Source of the DNA: JAAZPG01 sp012797375
GTDB lineage: Bacteria > Acidobacteriota > Aminicenantia > Aminicenantales > UBA4085
Reading direction: 5' to 3'
Assembly: GCA_937868205.1 (NCBI GenBank)
Contig: CALMMC010000014.1
Span: forward strand, 1 to 17,487
DNA length: 17,487 nt
This document shows, piece after piece, positions 1 to 6,674 of the stretch. A program made the translations under genes and the position numbers. Below the pieces are notes generated by a model. The model searched no databases. It saw only the letters and a program-made list of their open reading frames with translations, and had not been told where the DNA came from. Positions within the stretch are counted from its first letter, which is position 1; each line of letters opens with the position of its first letter.

Positions 1-81
1 GAGCGAAGCTACATTCGAGAGGACAAGATCATCAAATCCTTGGAAAAGCTTCATGAACTGACAAGTCAAATCGGGTGTTGA
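1..81 (+). CDS. C-terminal end of a truncated gene, unidentified
   Basis: Frame 1 is open from the window edge to a TGA at 79-81 and encodes 26 residues that look like a charged amphipathic helix (contains KIIKSLEKLHEL) ending in QIGC. The start lies outside the window. The stretch is AT-richer than most of the window. No domain can be recognised from so short a piece. It could equally be a chance open frame. Confidence 0.4.
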   Translation, partial: ERSYIREDKIIKSLEKLHELTSQIGC

Positions 82-362
82 AGAGAGTTACGATGGCCCC
101 TAAAACGCAAACATCCGTTGACACGGCTGAGCGTCCAGTACCGTTTTCCGGTTCTTCCGGCCGTTCTTAACATAATCCGAGGTCCGGTTTAGCTCCCTCG
201 GTGGGGGAATGACTGGGTCTCATGCCGGTTCTGGATGAGAGCCGAGGGCGAAAAAGCAAATACCTATTTTTTTCATTGATTGACGGGGAAAAAATCAATA
301 TGATGTGCGGGATTCGGCGTGATTCATTTTAAAAGAAAATCCAATCCGGGGGAAACGGCCTC
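82..362. other. Intergenic region with a two-tier inverted repeat
   Basis: No convincing gene is present. A 7-bp perfect inverted repeat (CCCTCGG 195-201 / CCGAGGG 242-248) encloses a 6-bp one (TCTCAT 218-223 / ATGAGA 235-240, 11-nt loop), so a transcript could fold into a stem with a large 5'-side bulge. It could be the terminator of the upstream gene or a structured leader element. No U-tract follows. The predicted promoter of the downstream hydrolase lies at 276-304. Confidence 0.3.
276..304 (+). promoter_or_regulatory. Promoter with internal palindrome, upstream of the first serine hydrolase
   Basis: The -35 candidate TTGATT (276-281) and -10 candidate TATGAT (299-304) are separated by exactly 17 bp. 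A perfect inverted repeat ATTGATT (275-281) / AATCAAT (293-299) lies across the spacer and touches both boxes, the position expected of a repressor operator. The predicted leader is about 50 nt. A GGGGG ribosome-binding site (348-352) sits about 10 nt before the ATG at 363. Confidence 0.5.
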
Positions 363-1796
363 ATGAAGCCTTTTTATGCAAAAATTATCATGATTTCCCT
401 GTTGTTGAATGCCGCCTGCAGTTTTGGCGGGCATTACGAAAACAGAAAAACGGTCCTGCCATCGGCCGCGGGAAACGTCCGAACTCAGATATCCGGGAAA
501 CGGCGGAACGCGATCCCCTCCATCGGCGCTGATCTTCAGAAGCCTGAAGGAATGTCATTCGTCGGTTCCGCGGATCCGTCCGCGCCGAAATCGAGGGAAA
601 GAGAGCGCTCCCGCTTTTATTACGAAAAAAAAAGGATGGCCATGCAGTCGGCCGTGGACAGCGTCCGAACTCGGTTGTCCGGGAAACTGGAGAAGCCGAT
701 CCCTTCCATCAGCGTTTACATTCAGGCGCTTAACGGCACATGGTTTGTCAGCTCCGCGGACTTGTCCGCGCAGCGGCTGACGGAACGAACGCACTTCCGC
801 TTTGCCAGCAACACCAAGACATTCACGGCCGCGGCGGTGCTGAAAATGCATCAGGACGGCTGGCTGGACATCGATTCGCATATCACGGCCGCTATTCCGG
901 GCTCGTCGACTCCCTACGTTCCGGACACGGCCGGATGGAACATTCCCTACAAAGATCGAATCACCATCGAGCAGCTCCTGCAGCACGCCGCCGGCGTTTA
1001 TGATGTGGATAATGATTCCCGGGATGATTACTGGAACGGGATGTCTTACGTGCGCTGGCAGTTGTCTCTTGATCCGTATCATCAGTTCAGCGCCGATGAG
1101 CTGGTCGGACAACTTGTCGCGCATCCGGATCTCTATTATTTCGAGCCCGGAACCGGCGTCCCCCATTACAGCAATACCGGCTATACCATTCTCAGCGAGA
1201 TCATCGCCCGGGTCTACTCCGCGCGCGCCGGTTCCGCGAAAACGTACAGTGACTATTTATACGATCATGTCATCGGCGGCTCATCACCCGTGCCCCTGAG
1301 CGTCGTTCAATTTCCGCATCGGGCGACCGACGCGATTTTGCCGGCGCCGTGCGTTTCCGGCATCGAATACGCGGAGGGCGGCACGGTCCCCGATGTTTAT
1401 TCGGCGCAAAACATGAGCGCGCATGTCGCCGAAGGAAACGGATATGGAAATTTCATTGATTTGAATCGATTCGTCAGAACGCTGTTTTCCGGCGTCAACG
1501 TCCTTCATCCGAATACCGTCAACACGATGGTCAATTCCATCGGTCCGCACGCCGCCGGCAGCTACGCGTTGGGTTGTGATCATGTAAAGAATCTCGGCTA
1601 TGGCCACAACGGCGCCATCTACGGTTATCTTTCCACCATGAGATACAACCCGGAAACGGACGTTTCCCTTGTCGTTCTGATGCCGCTGATCGATGGATCG
1701 GACGGGGCGACGTCGCTCGGCACGTGCATCATGGACGGCATTTACGTGGCCGCCTGGGACGCGCTCAAGGTTCTCGGATATCCGGGACGCCCGTAG
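363..1796 (+). CDS. Serine hydrolase, beta-lactamase/PBP-like (S12 type), with duplicated N-terminal segment
   Basis: 477 aa. A hydrophobic N-terminus (residues 4-18) followed by Cys19 suggests a secreted protein or lipoprotein, although Asn at lipobox position -3 is not canonical. The three active-site motifs of the class C beta-lactamase/D-alanyl-D-alanine carboxypeptidase fold are in order: S149-N-T-K152 (SxxK), Y269-S-N271 (YxN), and H415-N-G417 in the KTG position. It is therefore probably an active periplasmic or surface serine hydrolase (peptidase, esterase or lactamase); the substrate cannot be told. Residues 34-90 are a gapless repeat of 96-152 at an offset of 62 residues (26/57 identical by hand count), but the first copy has Tyr-Tyr-Glu-Lys where the second has the SxxK. 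ATG 363 is chosen because of the GGGGG site just upstream and the signal sequence. Confidence 0.85.
   Translation: MKPFYAKIIMISLLLNAACSFGGHYENRKTVLPSAAGNVRTQISGKRRNAIPSIGADLQKPEGMSFVGSADPSAPKSRERERSRFYYEKKRMAMQSAVDSVRTRLSGKLEKPIPSISVYIQALNGTWFVSSADLSAQRLTERTHFRFASNTKTFTAAAVLKMHQDGWLDIDSHITAAIPGSSTPYVPDTAGWNIPYKDRITIEQLLQHAAGVYDVDNDSRDDYWNGMSYVRWQLSLDPYHQFSADELVGQLVAHPDLYYFEPGTGVPHYSNTGYTILSEIIARVYSARAGSAKTYSDYLYDHVIGGSSPVPLSVVQFPHRATDAILPAPCVSGIEYAEGGTVPDVYSAQNMSAHVAEGNGYGNFIDLNRFVRTLFSGVNVLHPNTVNTMVNSIGPHAAGSYALGCDHVKNLGYGHNGAIYGYLSTMRYNPETDVSLVVLMPLIDGSDGATSLGTCIMDGIYVAAWDALKVLGYPGRP
462..818 (+). repeat. Internal tandem duplication within the hydrolase gene
   Basis: Codons 34-90 (462-632) align without gaps to codons 96-152 (648-818), a 186-bp offset. 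Shared features include VRT..SGK, IPSI, FV.SAD.SA and ..RF...K. The similarity is also visible at DNA level. The downstream copy carries the catalytic SxxK; the upstream copy has lost it. Confidence 0.75.
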
Positions 1797-1870
1797 AGTT
1801 TTGATTGAGGACGCCGGCGGCGGTCCATCGCCCGTCGACGCCGGACACGGCCGCCGAGGGATCTAATAAA

Positions 1871-2131
1871 ATGCCCGAGGAGACGATTCCCGCAAAAGGG
1901 GATAAAGATCGGACGATTTCGGAGTCGCGGGCGGCGTCCGGTCCGGAAGCTGAAGACAGGGAGACCGGTCCGGGATTTTACCGGGGGCTCCAGCGGCTGG
2001 ATATGACGGCGGCGGCCGGGCGACTTCTCGAAGAGCTTTCCGGACAGCGGCACGGCAAAAACAAGAAAAAACGGGAAAGCTGGAATAAGCGGTTGTTTCA
2101 GGACGGCGCGGCGAGACTTTCTAAGTCTTAA
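1871..2131 (+). CDS. Small charged hypothetical protein
   Basis: 86 aa from ATG 1871, preceded by GAGGGA at 1856-1861 with 9-nt spacing, which favours this start over an in-frame TTG at 1805. The protein is rich in Glu, Lys, Arg and Ala. It has a disordered-looking first half and a basic stretch (GKNKKKRESWNKR) near the C-terminus. There are no signal peptide, membrane segments or cysteines, and I recognise no family. It lies between the hydrolase and the XRE-ImmA promoter on the same strand, 74 nt after the hydrolase stop. The length, ribosome-binding site and lack of a competing real gene support it moderately; a chance ORF in GC-rich DNA remains possible. Confidence 0.4.
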   Translation: MPEETIPAKGDKDRTISESRAASGPEAEDRETGPGFYRGLQRLDMTAAAGRLLEELSGQRHGKNKKKRESWNKRLFQDGAARLSKS

Positions 2132-2170
2132 GGCTTTCAAGGGCGGCCGCCGCGGTTTTACCCGGCCGCC
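2114..2170 (+). terminator. Two hairpins at the end of the small ORF, terminator-like
   Basis: AGACTT (2114-2119) pairs with AAGTCT (2123-2128) over a 3-nt loop at the very end of the ORF. GGCGGCCG (2142-2149) pairs perfectly with CGGCCGCC (2163-2170) over a 13-nt loop. No T-run follows, only an A-rich stretch, so intrinsic termination is not certain. Confidence 0.35.
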
Positions 2171-2270
2171 GGAAAATAGGTTGCGGATGTGCGGGTCATG
2201 CGGTTCTCCCGCCGGAGGACGATGATCCGGACGTTCACATTTCGATCGTGGACAAGACATCAAAAATAAT

Positions 2271-2307
2271 GGTTGACAAACGGATGAAAAGGCGTATATT
2301 GTCAACC
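2271..2307 (+). promoter_or_regulatory. Promoter and palindromic operator of the XRE-ImmA gene
   Basis: TTGACA (2273-2278), a 16-bp spacer and TATATT (2295-2300) make a near-consensus sigma70 promoter. A perfect 9-bp inverted repeat, GGTTGACAA (2271-2279) and TTGTCAACC (2299-2307), covers the -35 box on one side and the end of the -10 box and predicted start site on the other. Half-site centres are 28 bp apart. The next gene encodes an XRE-type DNA-binding domain, so autorepression by this protein is the simplest reading. Confidence 0.7.
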
Positions 2308-2335
2308 GTCGGGCGGGAAAATAAGCTGAAAGGAA

Positions 2336-3628
2336 ATGGAAAAAGAATCCCTGTTCATGCCGTCGCGGCTGAAGGTCGCCCGGAAAATCGCCGGTTTGAG
2401 TCTCGAGGACCTTTCCCGGAAAATCGACGGCCGGGTCACCCGCCAGGCCCTTTCCAAATACGAGCAGGGCAAGATGTCGCCTTCTCCCGAAATCCTGAAC
2501 CGGCTCGAACAGGTCCTCGACCTGAAACCGCGGTATTGTAATACGCCGTGGGCTGCGTCCGGAGCCGAAAGAGCCGGAGGGCTCAAGGTTTCCGGGGACG
2601 GGGGGGGATTCGCGGCCGAACGTGACGGCGGATCCCATGGTTACCCTTGCGGCGACGAGGAAAAGGAACGCCGGTCGAGCCTTTGGTCCGGCCGCTCGAA
2701 CGAAGCGACAATCGAGATAAGGGGCGTTTCTTCACCCGCGCCTCATGGTCAGCGCGTTCCTCATTCTCCTTGCGCGCCGCTCCCCCCGGACGCGATGTCC
2801 TACCTCGAATTCCGGACCAGCGCGCCGCTTCCGAAAAAAAGCGAGGAGGCGTTGAAGCACCTCGCCCTGGAATACCTGGCCCGCTACGAGGATCTGGAGC
2901 GGCTCCTGGGACGGGTGATCGTTTTCCGCAATCCGGTCGCCGGCTTTTCCACCCGGACCGCGGAGGAGATTGAAAGGGCGGCTGAGACCGTGCGCGGGCA
3001 TTGGCATCTCGGCCTGTCGCCGGTTCCCAATTTCCTCGAGCTTCTCGAGTCGAACGGCATCAAGGTCTTTGAGATCCGGGACATGGACGGCCTCGGGGAT
3101 TTCGACGGGCTGGCCGCCCGGTCGGCCGGCGGGTACGTCATCGCCCTCAACATGAACCGTCCGCCTGACCGGATCCGCTTCACCGCGGCCCATGAGCTGG
3201 CCCACATCATCTGCGATTTCGACGGGGACGGGGAGAAGGAGCGGCTTTGCCATATTTTCGCCGGGGCGCTTCTTCTTCCCCGGCCGGCTCTCGAGAGGGA
3301 ACTGGTCCATCGGCGCCGCAAGCTCACCCTCTGGGAGCTTGGGGCGATCAAGCGGAAGTACGGCATCTCGCTTCAAGCGATCATGTACCGGGCTTGCGGC
3401 TTGGGCTTGATCGCGCCGCGCCACCTGCGCGATTTCGTGGCCGCCGTCAAAAAAAACGGCTGGACGATCGACGAGCCCGTGGCCTATCAGGGGAGGGAGG
3501 AGGCGATCCGCTTCAAGCGCCTCCTCAATTATGCGGTCGCGGAGCGGATCATCGGAATGGAGCAGGCCGCGGCGCTGGCCGGGACGACGGAGGCGAAGCT
3601 TCAAGAAGAGCTTGGAACGATGCTTTGA
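2336..3628 (+). CDS. XRE-family regulator fused to ImmA/IrrE-type metallopeptidase
   Basis: 430 aa. Residues about 9-65 form an XRE helix-turn-helix (LKVARKIAGLSLEDLSRKI, then ALSKYEQGKMSPSPE). Residues about 155-315 are the ImmA/IrrE (COG2856) peptidase region with the zinc motif H286-E-L-A-H290 and the downstream FAGALLLP segment; a Glu in EKERLC (about 300-302) may be the third ligand. In known members a repressor is coupled to a protease that relieves repression under stress or mobile-element induction, so a cytosolic sensor-regulator is expected. Residues about 69-150 form an unusually long Gly/Ser/Arg-rich linker where relatives normally have a short one. AAAGGA lies only 1 nt before ATG 2336, so ATG 2357 is an alternative start. 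Its promoter carries a matching palindrome. A phage origin is possible, but no other phage gene is nearby. Confidence 0.88.
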   Translation: MEKESLFMPSRLKVARKIAGLSLEDLSRKIDGRVTRQALSKYEQGKMSPSPEILNRLEQVLDLKPRYCNTPWAASGAERAGGLKVSGDGGGFAAERDGGSHGYPCGDEEKERRSSLWSGRSNEATIEIRGVSSPAPHGQRVPHSPCAPLPPDAMSYLEFRTSAPLPKKSEEALKHLALEYLARYEDLERLLGRVIVFRNPVAGFSTRTAEEIERAAETVRGHWHLGLSPVPNFLELLESNGIKVFEIRDMDGLGDFDGLAARSAGGYVIALNMNRPPDRIRFTAAHELAHIICDFDGDGEKERLCHIFAGALLLPRPALERELVHRRRKLTLWELGAIKRKYGISLQAIMYRACGLGLIAPRHLRDFVAAVKKNGWTIDEPVAYQGREEAIRFKRLLNYAVAERIIGMEQAAALAGTTEAKLQEELGTML

Positions 3629-4108
3629 ATATTTCCAAAGGTGGGGGCTGAGGGGGATCGAAGGGGCCGCCGCATGGAGGAATGAGCCGCGGCAAGGCGG
3701 CGGCGGCCCCTTGAAGCCGGAGGGGGAAGTCTGAGGGAGTCTGGGCGTGGTGGCGGGGACGGCGGCTGTAAGAGGAATCAGGAGAAAGGCGGCGGCTTGC
3801 GGCAAGAAGGCATAGGATTCCCCCGGCCCGAGCACAGATCACCGCTTCAAAACGGATTTAAGATCGTCGGGCCGGCCCGTCCGCGGATGGGCTCTTCGCG
3901 TATCCAACGTTTTTCCGCCGGAGCAGAAGATGAGAAGGTCGCGAATAGCTCCATGAATAGCGTTGGCGGAAATGAGGGAAATCGGCGACCCGGCGGCGAC
4001 GGGCCGGCGCCTCGAATGCCAAGCAACCTTAAGACGGCGGCGGGGTTATAATATAAGGGGGGCCGGAGACGGCCTCGGGCCCATCGACGCGGCAAGGAGA
4101 GCGTGAGA
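3629..4108. other. Intergenic region with strong inverted repeat and a -10 box
   Basis: There is no convincing gene in about 480 bp; an 84-codon frame (3797-4051) has no ribosome-binding site or recognisable sequence. A perfect 13-bp inverted repeat, AAGGGGCCGCCGC (3661-3673) and GCGGCGGCCCCTT (3700-3712) with a 26-nt loop, lies 33 nt after the XRE-ImmA stop. It could terminate that transcript, although no T-run follows. A perfect TATAAT (4047-4052) near the right end probably serves the next small gene. Confidence 0.45.
4047..4052 (+). promoter_or_regulatory. -10 box (TATAAT) for the small acidic protein gene
   Basis: A perfect TATAAT lies about 57 nt before the proposed TTG start. The sequence 17 bp upstream (CAACCT) is a poor -35 box, so promoter strength is unclear. 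Confidence 0.4.
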
Positions 4109-4339
4109 TTGACCAAGAAGGAATGGGAAGAATTCGAGAAAGCGCTGGCCAAGGCGATCGCCGGCGACGCCCGCCTCACGGAAGAAGAGGTGCGGGCGAT
4201 TTTGGAAGCCGTTCCGGATTTGGAAATCGATCTTGAGCTTGACGAGACGGATGTCGACGCGGCCATCGTCTTCGGCGACGGCGGGGTGAAGAACGCCTCG
4301 ATTCTTTACCCGCCGAAAAAGAACGCGGCGACGCACTGA
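4109..4339 (+). CDS. Small acidic hypothetical protein
   Basis: 76 aa beginning LTKKEWEEFEKALAKA and ending in a lysine-rich tail. About a third of the residues are Glu, Asp or Lys. The first ~45 residues look like two charged helices (an EEFEKALAKAIAG helix, then LTEEEVRAILEAVPDLEIDLELDE), followed by a short beta-like stretch. TTG 4109 is preferred over GTG 4103 because AAGGAG (4094-4099) is 9 nt from the TTG but only 3 nt from the GTG. There are no membrane segments or cysteines and I recognise no family. Its own -10 box and 480 bp of separation argue against an operon with XRE-ImmA, although a regulated partner cannot be excluded. The gene ends just before a repeat element. Confidence 0.6.
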   Translation: MTKKEWEEFEKALAKAIAGDARLTEEEVRAILEAVPDLEIDLELDETDVDAAIVFGDGGVKNASILYPPKKNAATH

Positions 4340-4345
4340 GGAGAC

Positions 4346-4447
4346 AAATCCGAACCTGGTTTTCCATTTCCGCATTTCCCCGCCGGAATCCCCCTGGAAA
4401 AGCCCGCCGCGGAGAATTCGGGAAATGGTGGACCAGGTACCGGTTTA
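4346..4447. repeat. Intergenic hairpin repeat, copy 1 (full length)
   Basis: About 100 bp. The left arm core CCTGGTTTTCCATTTCC (4355-4371) is inverted relative to the right arm core GGAAATGGTGGACCAGG (4421-4437). The middle, with GGAA..CCCCTGGAAA and GCCGCGGAGAATTCGG, is shared with copies 2 and 3. It fills the space between two convergent genes, and its right end (CCGGTTTA) overlaps the TAA stop of the - strand hydrolase. There is no T-run; a bidirectional terminator role is possible but unproven. Confidence 0.8.
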
Positions 4448-6292
4448 TTTATCCCGGGGCGATTCGTCCGGCGGCAAGCCTTCGACGTAGAGGCCGATCA
4501 ACTTGACTGGATTACCGGATGCATCGAACTCGACCTTGATCCGGAAATAGAGCAGGTTTTCCATGAAGAAGGTGTCGGGGGATATGGCGATCAACGGTTG
4601 TCCTTCCGGCGGGTAATCCCGGCCGTCGCGCATGTAGGAGAGGCGGCCGTTCTTGTAAAGAAGATGCCGCGCGCCGTAATTTCCAGCGATCTTCTTCAAA
4701 TACTCCCCGTCCAGCCGGACCGGCTTTTCGATGGAGGAGACGCAGTCGAGATACCAATCGACGGCCGCGGATTCAACCTTGTCCTCGGCGGCGGCGCGGG
4801 TTTTGTCCAATTCCCGCCGGGCTCGTTTGCAGTCTTTCATCGTTATATACGCCTTGGCCAGCTCGAGCCGGGCGGAGCCTGATTGCGGACGTTCGGCCGC
4901 GTAAGCTTTCAAGACGGCCAGGGACTGGGGGGCCAGGCCGGCCTCAGAGAGGGATTCGGCCAGGAATTTGATGTAAGCGAGCGTGAACAATCCGGGATTT
5001 TTTCGCGACAGCTCTTTCAGCTCCGCGGCGGCCGCCGAACCCTTGTCCCGCACGTCCCAGGCATATTGATAGCGCGGCGAATCGTACGGCCAATAATTCA
5101 GAGCGAGATTTCCCGTGGCCAGCCCGCCCAGGACGCGGCCGACCACGTCGGAACAGACGCTCAGCCCCAGAAAACTGTTGGTCAAGTAAACAAGACCGGC
5201 TTTCTTTTCAGGGTATGCGATGACGTAATTCCGGAATACGCCGTAATCCCCCCATTGCCAGAGGGCTAAGCCGTTGGCGTCGCGCTGCGTGCCGAAGCCC
5301 AGGCTCCAGCCGAGGCCCTTGTCCTTGTCCATGTCGATCTGCGGAGTCAGCATCTCCTTGAATGTTACGGGCTTGAGATCCCGGCCTTCGAGGACGGCGA
5401 CGACGAACTTGGCGTAATCCTCGGCCGTCGTGTAAAGGGTGGCCGAGGCGATGGCTTCCGTCCTCTTTCGGTAGGGGACCGGCCGGCCGAAAAAATCGTG
5501 TCCGTTGGCCATCGTCGCTTCATACTCGGGTTTCCAGACCAGGCAGCTTCGGGTCATGCCGAGGGGCTCGAGGACTTCCCTCCGCATCAGGTTGTCGATC
5601 CGGTCTCCCTTGAGATGCTCGATGATTTTTTGCAGGAATTCATAGCCGTCGGCCGAGTATTTCCATTTCGTCCCGGGCTCAAAGAAAAGCGGAAAAGGCT
5701 TTCCGCTCTCGCCGTGCGGGGTGCCGGCCGAGTGGCTGAGGACGTGGCGGATCGTGATCTTTTCCAGCCATTCGCGGTGGAATCCCGGCTCGGAGAGGGG
5801 GTGGCCCAATCCGGCCTCGACCATCTCGACGGGGATATAGCCGAGCAGCGGTTTGTCGAGCTCGAGGACGCCCTGGTCGATGAGCTTCATCACGTAATAA
5901 GCGAAGAAGGGCTTGGTGAGGGAGGCGGCCTCGAAAATCGTTCCGTCAGTGACGGGATCCTGAGTCTTCCTGTTGCGGACTCCGAAGCCGCGGACGAGGA
6001 CGATCCGGCCGTCGCGAATGAGAGCCGCTTGGAGTCCGGGGATCCGGGCTTTCTTTATCAGGGCCGGAATCGATTCTTGGAGCTCGGTGTCGAGAATGTC
6101 GACATTGCGGTCGACCAACGGCGGCGGGGTCATGGACCGGAGGGGGGCCTCGGCCGAGGCGGCGGGCACGGAAGAAACAGGGGGCGTTGAAGCGGATCGG
6201 TCGGCGCAACCCGCCGGAAAGATGGAAAGGAGCGCGGCGAGGAGGACAAACGGAAAGCGGCCTGGAAGACGGATCAGAGCGGCGTTTTTCAT
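4445..6292 (-). CDS. Serine hydrolase (beta-lactamase family, S12 type) lipoprotein with C-terminal extension
   Basis: 615 aa. The N-terminal hydrophobic segment (14-27) ends in PAGC with Cys29, a near-lipobox, so an exported lipoprotein is likely. A Pro/Ser/Ala linker follows. The catalytic domain (about 65-400) has S124-L-T-K127 (SxxK), Y212-S-A214 where YxN is usual, and WQWGDYG (345-351) where HxG/KTG is usual. Residues about 415-515 look like TPR-type helices (AESLSEAGLAPQSLAVLKAY, ARLELAKAYITMKDCKRA). Residues 525-605 look like the small beta domain often found after this fold. It is probably a periplasmic esterase or peptidase; the substrate is unknown. GGGAG lies 9 nt before ATG 6290-6292. 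The Asn-to-Ala change in the second motif is odd and may alter activity. Confidence 0.85.
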   Translation of the reverse strand: MKNAALIRLPGRFPFVLLAALLSIFPAGCADRSASTPPVSSVPAASAEAPLRSMTPPPLVDRNVDILDTELQESIPALIKKARIPGLQAALIRDGRIVLVRGFGVRNRKTQDPVTDGTIFEAASLTKPFFAYYVMKLIDQGVLELDKPLLGYIPVEMVEAGLGHPLSEPGFHREWLEKITIRHVLSHSAGTPHGESGKPFPLFFEPGTKWKYSADGYEFLQKIIEHLKGDRIDNLMRREVLEPLGMTRSCLVWKPEYEATMANGHDFFGRPVPYRKRTEAIASATLYTTAEDYAKFVVAVLEGRDLKPVTFKEMLTPQIDMDKDKGLGWSLGFGTQRDANGLALWQWGDYGVFRNYVIAYPEKKAGLVYLTNSFLGLSVCSDVVGRVLGGLATGNLALNYWPYDSPRYQYAWDVRDKGSAAAAELKELSRKNPGLFTLAYIKFLAESLSEAGLAPQSLAVLKAYAAERPQSGSARLELAKAYITMKDCKRARRELDKTRAAAEDKVESAAVDWYLDCVSSIEKPVRLDGEYLKKIAGNYGARHLLYKNGRLSYMRDGRDYPPEGQPLIAISPDTFFMENLLYFRIKVEFDASGNPVKLIGLYVEGLPPDESPRDK

Positions 6293-6313
6293 GATGCATA
6301 TCTCCCTTTCCCG

Positions 6314-6343
6314 TTAATACGCTGAAAACGGCGAAAAGGTTAA
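6314..6343 (-). promoter_or_regulatory. Possible promoter of the 615-aa hydrolase
   Basis: On the minus strand TTAACC (6338-6343), an 18-bp spacer and TATTAA (6314-6319) each match 4 of 6 consensus bases. The predicted transcript would start just before the GGGAG ribosome-binding site, giving a very short leader. The box lies directly beside repeat copy 2. Confidence 0.35.
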
Positions 6344-6346
6344 AAT

Positions 6347-6445
6347 AAATCCGAACCTGGTTAACCATTTCCGTATTTCCCCGCTTGAATTCCCCTGAAA
6401 AGGCCTATGCCCGAGAATTCGGGAAATGGTTGACCAGGTTCCGAA
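6347..6445. repeat. Intergenic hairpin repeat, copy 2 (full length)
   Basis: The left arm core CCTGGTTAACCATTTCC (6356-6372) and right arm core GGAAATGGTTGACCAGG (6422-6438) are inverted repeats differing at one position. The middle (GAATTCCCCTGAAAAGGCC ... GAGAATTCGG) matches copies 1 and 3. It sits just upstream of the hydrolase promoter. The rest of this gene-free gap, 6446-6674, shows nothing I can name. Confidence 0.8.
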
Positions 6446-6674
6446 TGTCAGAGACGCCGATTGTCTTTCATATAAGGACACTCCGCATCTCGATCCATCC
6501 TCCGGCGCGAATTCCCGGCAACGGCATCCGAGGTCCCGCCCGTCATCAAACCCGGCGCGCGGTCCGTCCCCGGACGCATCAGTAATCCGGGAGACAAGGC
6601 TGTAATCGGGCCGCCCTTTGTCCGGGCGTTTTGAGATCAGTCGGAGAATGATCCCGGCCGGGAGCCCGTCGATC

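Noticed and set aside
93..170. 25-codon ORF after the truncated first gene
   Set aside because: No ribosome-binding site at useful spacing and no recognisable sequence; too short to support.
181..260. Group II intron end or transposon RNA element
   Set aside because: No domain V-like motif, reverse transcriptase or transposase is adjacent; only generic inverted repeats are present.
1742..2638. 298-codon open frame on the minus strand
   Set aside because: It is antisense to the end of the hydrolase gene and the XRE domain, with Arg/Pro-rich shadow composition and no motif. The plus strand carries a clear HTH and promoter here.
3797..4051. 84-codon plus-strand ORF between XRE-ImmA and the small acidic protein
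   Set aside because: No ribosome-binding site, low-complexity composition, and it runs into the -10 box of the next gene.
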